Origin: Odobenus rosmarus divergens
Taxonomy: Eukaryota; Chordata; Mammalia; Carnivora; Odobenidae
Direction: 5' to 3'
Assembly: GCF_000321225.1 (NCBI RefSeq)
Contig: NW_004450402.1
Location: 3,881,978-3,945,977, forward strand
Length of the DNA stretch: 64,000 nt
Shown: positions 60,766-64,000 of the stretch, piece after piece
How positions within the stretch are numbered: the stretch's first letter is position 1
Layout: the number at the start of each line of letters is the position of its first letter
Translations under genes and position numbers: made by a program
Notes under the pieces: model-generated
What the model saw: the letters and a program-made list of their open reading frames with translations, nothing else
Databases searched by the model: none
What the model was told of the DNA's origin: nothing

Positions 60766-62178
60766 TTTGTCTTCATACTGTTTCTACAGTAGTTTGTAAA
60801 TAGATACTCCCTGACCATAGATAGCTCTTCAGTCAACTGAAGTTGGGTAAACTGTGACACTACCTCTACTTGCTGGCTGGCTATAGAGAAAGATTTTTAA
60901 GAATATATGTAGCAGGCTGTTTCATACTTAATCTGGGAGGGAGGGCTACAGACTTGCAAAAAGAAGAAATGCAAGAAAAGGATACACCACACTAAAGTAA
61001 CCCTTTAGAAGTAGAGCATATTGAAAAAGAACACCAAGAAGACCAAGGGATTCTGGTGATGGTTATACCACTTGTAAACGTAGGTTTGGGATCAAATAAA
61101 AGTTGATCAAATAAAAGGTTACCCACCATGAAAAAAAAATCTATAAATAATACTGCTGACTACCAAGTCCAGAGATAAAAATATTATTATGTATTATTTA
61201 CCCAAATATTAAATAACACATTTATCCAGATTTTCTTTCCTGAAGGTCTTACACAGAAGAATACATAGAAAGTAAACTTGTTTGCTTCCAAGTCAGTATG
61301 ATTTTTATGAGCATATAACGACAGATGCCACCCCTTGACCAGGTAACACATCTCTCCAGGAGTGCTACAGCATCTCTCGGTACAGTTAACATTATCAGAG
61401 ACAGCACAAGTCACAACTGGCAAGCTATTATTGTGAATGTTGACTACAGAGAATGTTTCTAGCAGCTTCTAAGGTTCTGGAGTCAGGCCACAAATTCATT
61501 TCACAGAAGTCTCGAAGGGCTTCCAAAAAGTAGTACTATCTGTCAAGACTGAGATGAAACACTTTCGAGCCTCTGTCACTTTGGCAACAACTGAGGGATA
61601 TAAAACTCAATATTGGTCAGCGATCATTTCATATTGACCATCTTCCCTATCCATTCTTTTTCTCGGTGAGTTATATTTTCATAGGTGACAAGAAAAAAGA
61701 AGAGGAACATATAAAGTTTCTGCATTAGAAGAGATACACCCCCTTCCCTTCATTAGGTAATTGAAAGAAAAATAAGAAAATTGTATTCTCTATCTGGCTA
61801 TCCATCCAACCATCTATCCATTTAATAAAGACTTTTATCCTAACTTGAAAAGTCCTAACCCATTATAAAAGAAATACATTTGTATATGTTCAGTATTAAT
61901 TAGCTATATATGCGAGGAGTACCCTGACATTATAAAAAAAATCAGCTACTAAGAGAAATATGAATATGTGTATGTGAGGAAGATAAAAGATGTCTGTGAT
62001 GTTTACATGTAGATTTGACACAGGGTTAAATCTGAAGGATATTTCTCGAAGGTCTGCTAATCCATCTTAATTCAAGGATGCTGCTGCCTGATTTATAAAG
62101 ATAAACAAGAGGAAGCGTACAACCTACTATACATAAAGACACTAAAGGATTATATGAGTATAAATCAAAATTCTTTAC

Positions 62179-62343
62179 CCAAGCTTGTGCAGTAAGAAAC
62201 ACTTTGAAGTCTTCATTAAATGTTAAAGTTGGATGATCAGCAATTCGGTTCAGGAATTTCTGCAGTGCCTTCCTGCGTGTCTCAATGAAGTCATCATTAA
62301 AGCGTTCCACCATTCCTTTCACGATAAACTTCTCAGGCAATGG
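62179..62343 (-). CDS. SNX7: SNX7 internal coding exon, C-terminal half of PX domain (exon B)
   Basis: 165 nt, 55 codons, phase 0-0. It reads [10 protein letters not shown], then [20 protein letters not shown] and ends FLTAQAW. Joined to exon A it gives IIP-PLPEK, the proline-rich loop and lysine that follow the PX signature. The RRKAL segment carries the arginine that usually contacts the phosphoinositide headgroup in PX domains (family knowledge). The acceptor is a T-rich tract ending GCCTCAG and the donor is GTAAAG. It lies 341 bp downstream of exon A. No frameshift or stop is present, so the copy looks functional. Confidence 0.95.
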
Positions 62344-62684
62344 CTGAGGCAAAAAAATTTTAAAACGTATCTGAGCATTACGTGGCATGGGATTACAAGG
62401 AATTCTGTACCCTTCCTTTCTGGAAGACTATTCAAACACGTGATGATTTCTTATAAAAATAATTTTTCAAGATTCACAATGCTAGAACCAAAACCTGTAA
62501 AATCTTAACATATTTAGAGTTTTTAGAAAAATAAATCTGTACATAGATTGAATGTTTAAGAGCAAATGTTTCTAAGATCAATGAGTTACACTAAATTTAA
62601 AGGTCTGACATTAGGTTTTCAGCATTCTAATGATTCACAAGACAAAATGGTAGCCACCCTATGGAAAAAAAAATGTAGACTTAC
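62344..62684 (-). other. SNX7 intron between exons A and B
   Basis: A 341 bp intron with GTAAGT start and CAG end. No repeat recognised. It is the shortest intron in the window. Confidence 0.9.
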
Positions 62685-62795
62685 TGGAATAATCAGAGTG
62701 GGGTGTGCTTCTTCAAGTTTTCCTTTCAACCAAAGGAAATCTTGATAACGTCTCCTAACTTCAAATTCACTGGAGTCAAATTCCCCACGAGATGT
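62685..62795 (-). CDS. SNX7: SNX7 internal coding exon, middle of PX domain (exon A in this window)
   Basis: 111 nt, 37 codons, phase 0 at both ends. The reading starts TSRGEFDSSEFEV and runs through RRRYQDFLWLKGKLEE to HPTLIIP. The RRYQDF core is the phosphoinositide-binding signature of PX domains, and the surrounding text is what I recognise as sorting nexin 7. The acceptor is a good CT-rich tract ending CTTCAG and the donor is GTAAGT. SNX7 is a PX-BAR sorting nexin that binds PI3P on early endosomes and is reported to pair with SNX4 in endosomal recycling and autophagy-related traffic (family knowledge). The paralogue SNX30 is the main alternative, but later exons read as SNX7. Upstream PX exons are not in the window. 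Confidence 0.95.
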
Positions 62796-64000
62796 CTGAA
62801 GAAAGAAAGAGAAAATAACAGCACACGCAATATGAGACGGAAGACATTTGCCTAATGTTATTTTAGACATTCTGAAATAAATGGGTCTCTAAGAAAAATT
62901 AACAAATTCTAATTATTCAGTGTTTGTCAGCCTGTACTTTTTTTGCAGTCATCAATTCATGTAGCAGATGAAACAAAGCAAACTTTTCAGTATTTCCAGA
63001 AAGAAAGCAAACATCATGCTCAAATTTAAAATCCAAACTGAAAAATCTGTCTTAGAGCAGCCATCTGCCTTCCAGAAGATTTTAACTACGATTATATTTG
63101 GCGTGACTTTCTTGCTAACAAGAAAGTGTGTTCTGAATTTAGGTTTCAAATATATTTTTCTCAAGATGATTAGAATTCAGAATTTGAGGAAAGTTCTATT
63201 TTTGTAATTTGGAAAATAACCTGAACATAACTGAGAAAAAATGTTTTCCTGGAATTTGCTCAAATGAATTGCTTTGGTAAAATCTGCTTTTAGTATATGA
63301 AAATTCTAACATTTTACAGAGTGATTTTATCACTGTTTAAAAAATGTTATTAATGAAGATTTGATGTGAAAAGAAAATCTTCCTGTCATTTCTCAAGGGA
63401 TTTTGAGTTATATCCCTAAACTCCTAAAAATTAAGCAAATAAATTAAAATATCTGTTCTCAACAAACCAAAAATCTATGCCAACACATATGACAAGAAGA
63501 ACATGGGTATAATATCAACCTCACTTCCACTGCATGAATCCCAAACCAAATAAAAAAAGATTATCTAATACACACTCACACCAATATTGCATTAACTAAA
63601 ATTTTTGAATATTAAAAATTATACACATTAATATTAAGGTTGAAATTTTCCTGGAGGAATAATGATGGATTAACACATTGCATGCATATTTCACACTCAC
63701 CAGAAATATCAATCACCCACATAGATGAATGCAATCGTAAAATTAAGTAGTTCAAGTCATAGATGCAATCTTAATTGTCATGAAATAAGGTTCACAAAAG
63801 TTATACTTTCCAAGGTTTATCCTTTTAAAAATGAATGTTTAGAATATCATACAATATATTTTATCAAAACATTTCCTTTTTAGTGGGAAAAGTGGAGGCA
63901 AATGAGATGCAGAAGTCTAAGGAACTAAATGTTCACAAAACACTATGAAATCTTAACTATGGGTACAAGTTATGGAAATGGTAAAAATAGGAAAACTAAA
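62796..64000 (-). other. SNX7 intron, partial (5' of exon A)
   Basis: About 1.2 kb of AT-rich intron. I see no recognisable repeat family and no minus-strand exon for the N-terminal half of the PX domain. The upstream exons must lie beyond the right edge. Confidence 0.8.

Larger units (their letters stand above)
60091..62178 (-). other. SNX7 intron between exons B and C
   Basis: A 2.1 kb intron. It contains an ACAG microsatellite at 60097-60114 next to the exon C acceptor and a MIR at about 60538-60765. The rest (60800-62170) is AT-rich with nothing I can name. Confidence 0.9.

Noticed and set aside
1..64000. CRISPR array, operon, phage or other prokaryotic system
   Set aside because: Intron-exon structure, SINEs and L1s show this is a mammalian nuclear sequence. 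No regular spaced direct repeats of CRISPR type were seen.

Overview
This is mammalian nuclear DNA. It is AT-rich, consists mostly of introns and interspersed repeats, and shows no bacterial-style gene packing. Eleven tRNA-derived SINEs of the Carnivora-specific Can-SINE family are present; eight are near full length with readable target-site duplications. Their consensus (GCGCCTGGGTGGCTCAGTCG, then TCATGATCCCAGGGTCCTGG and a CT-rich tract before AAATAAATAAA) looks like the arctoid caniform type (bear, mustelid or seal group) rather than cat or dog. L1 3' ends of a carnivore type fit this. The lineage call rests on my recognition of repeat consensus sequences, not on an alignment.

The only gene I can support is SNX7 (sorting nexin 7), on the minus strand across the whole window. 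Six internal coding exons were found, in transcription order 62795-62685, 62343-62179, 60090-59892, 55280-55081, 52312-52226 and 20337-20185. They total 915 nt (305 codons), join in one open frame with AG/GT borders, and encode the second half of the PX domain followed by most of the BAR domain. The N-terminal exons must lie beyond 64000. The final exon, with the C-terminal tail and 3' UTR, was not found below 20185 and should lie outside the window on the left. Everything else is SNX7 intron.

Layout: 1-435 is the 3' end of a carnivore L1, followed by an old decayed L1 (about 440-4355) broken by two SINEs, a younger L1 3' end and a further SINE. 4400-20184 is mostly unique intron with MIRs, a Tigger-like DNA transposon and an L2/LTR mosaic. 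The 31.9 kb intron 20338-52225 holds an internally deleted L1 (24.9-27.8 kb) with a SINE in its tail, old L1 segments near 31-32, 34 and 35-37 kb, a 39.3-41.2 kb cluster of two SINEs and a young L1, L2 and MIR copies, a strong G-quadruplex motif on the SNX7 sense strand (45.3 kb) and a degenerate minisatellite with X-box-like cores (49.5 kb). The 52-64 kb part holds five of the six exons, more L2/MIR copies, one SINE and an L1 5' segment close to an exon.

I found no evidence of a previously undescribed system. The observations most worth checking concern splice signals made from or lying next to repeats, the G-quadruplex motif, the minisatellite, and the structure of several L1 copies.
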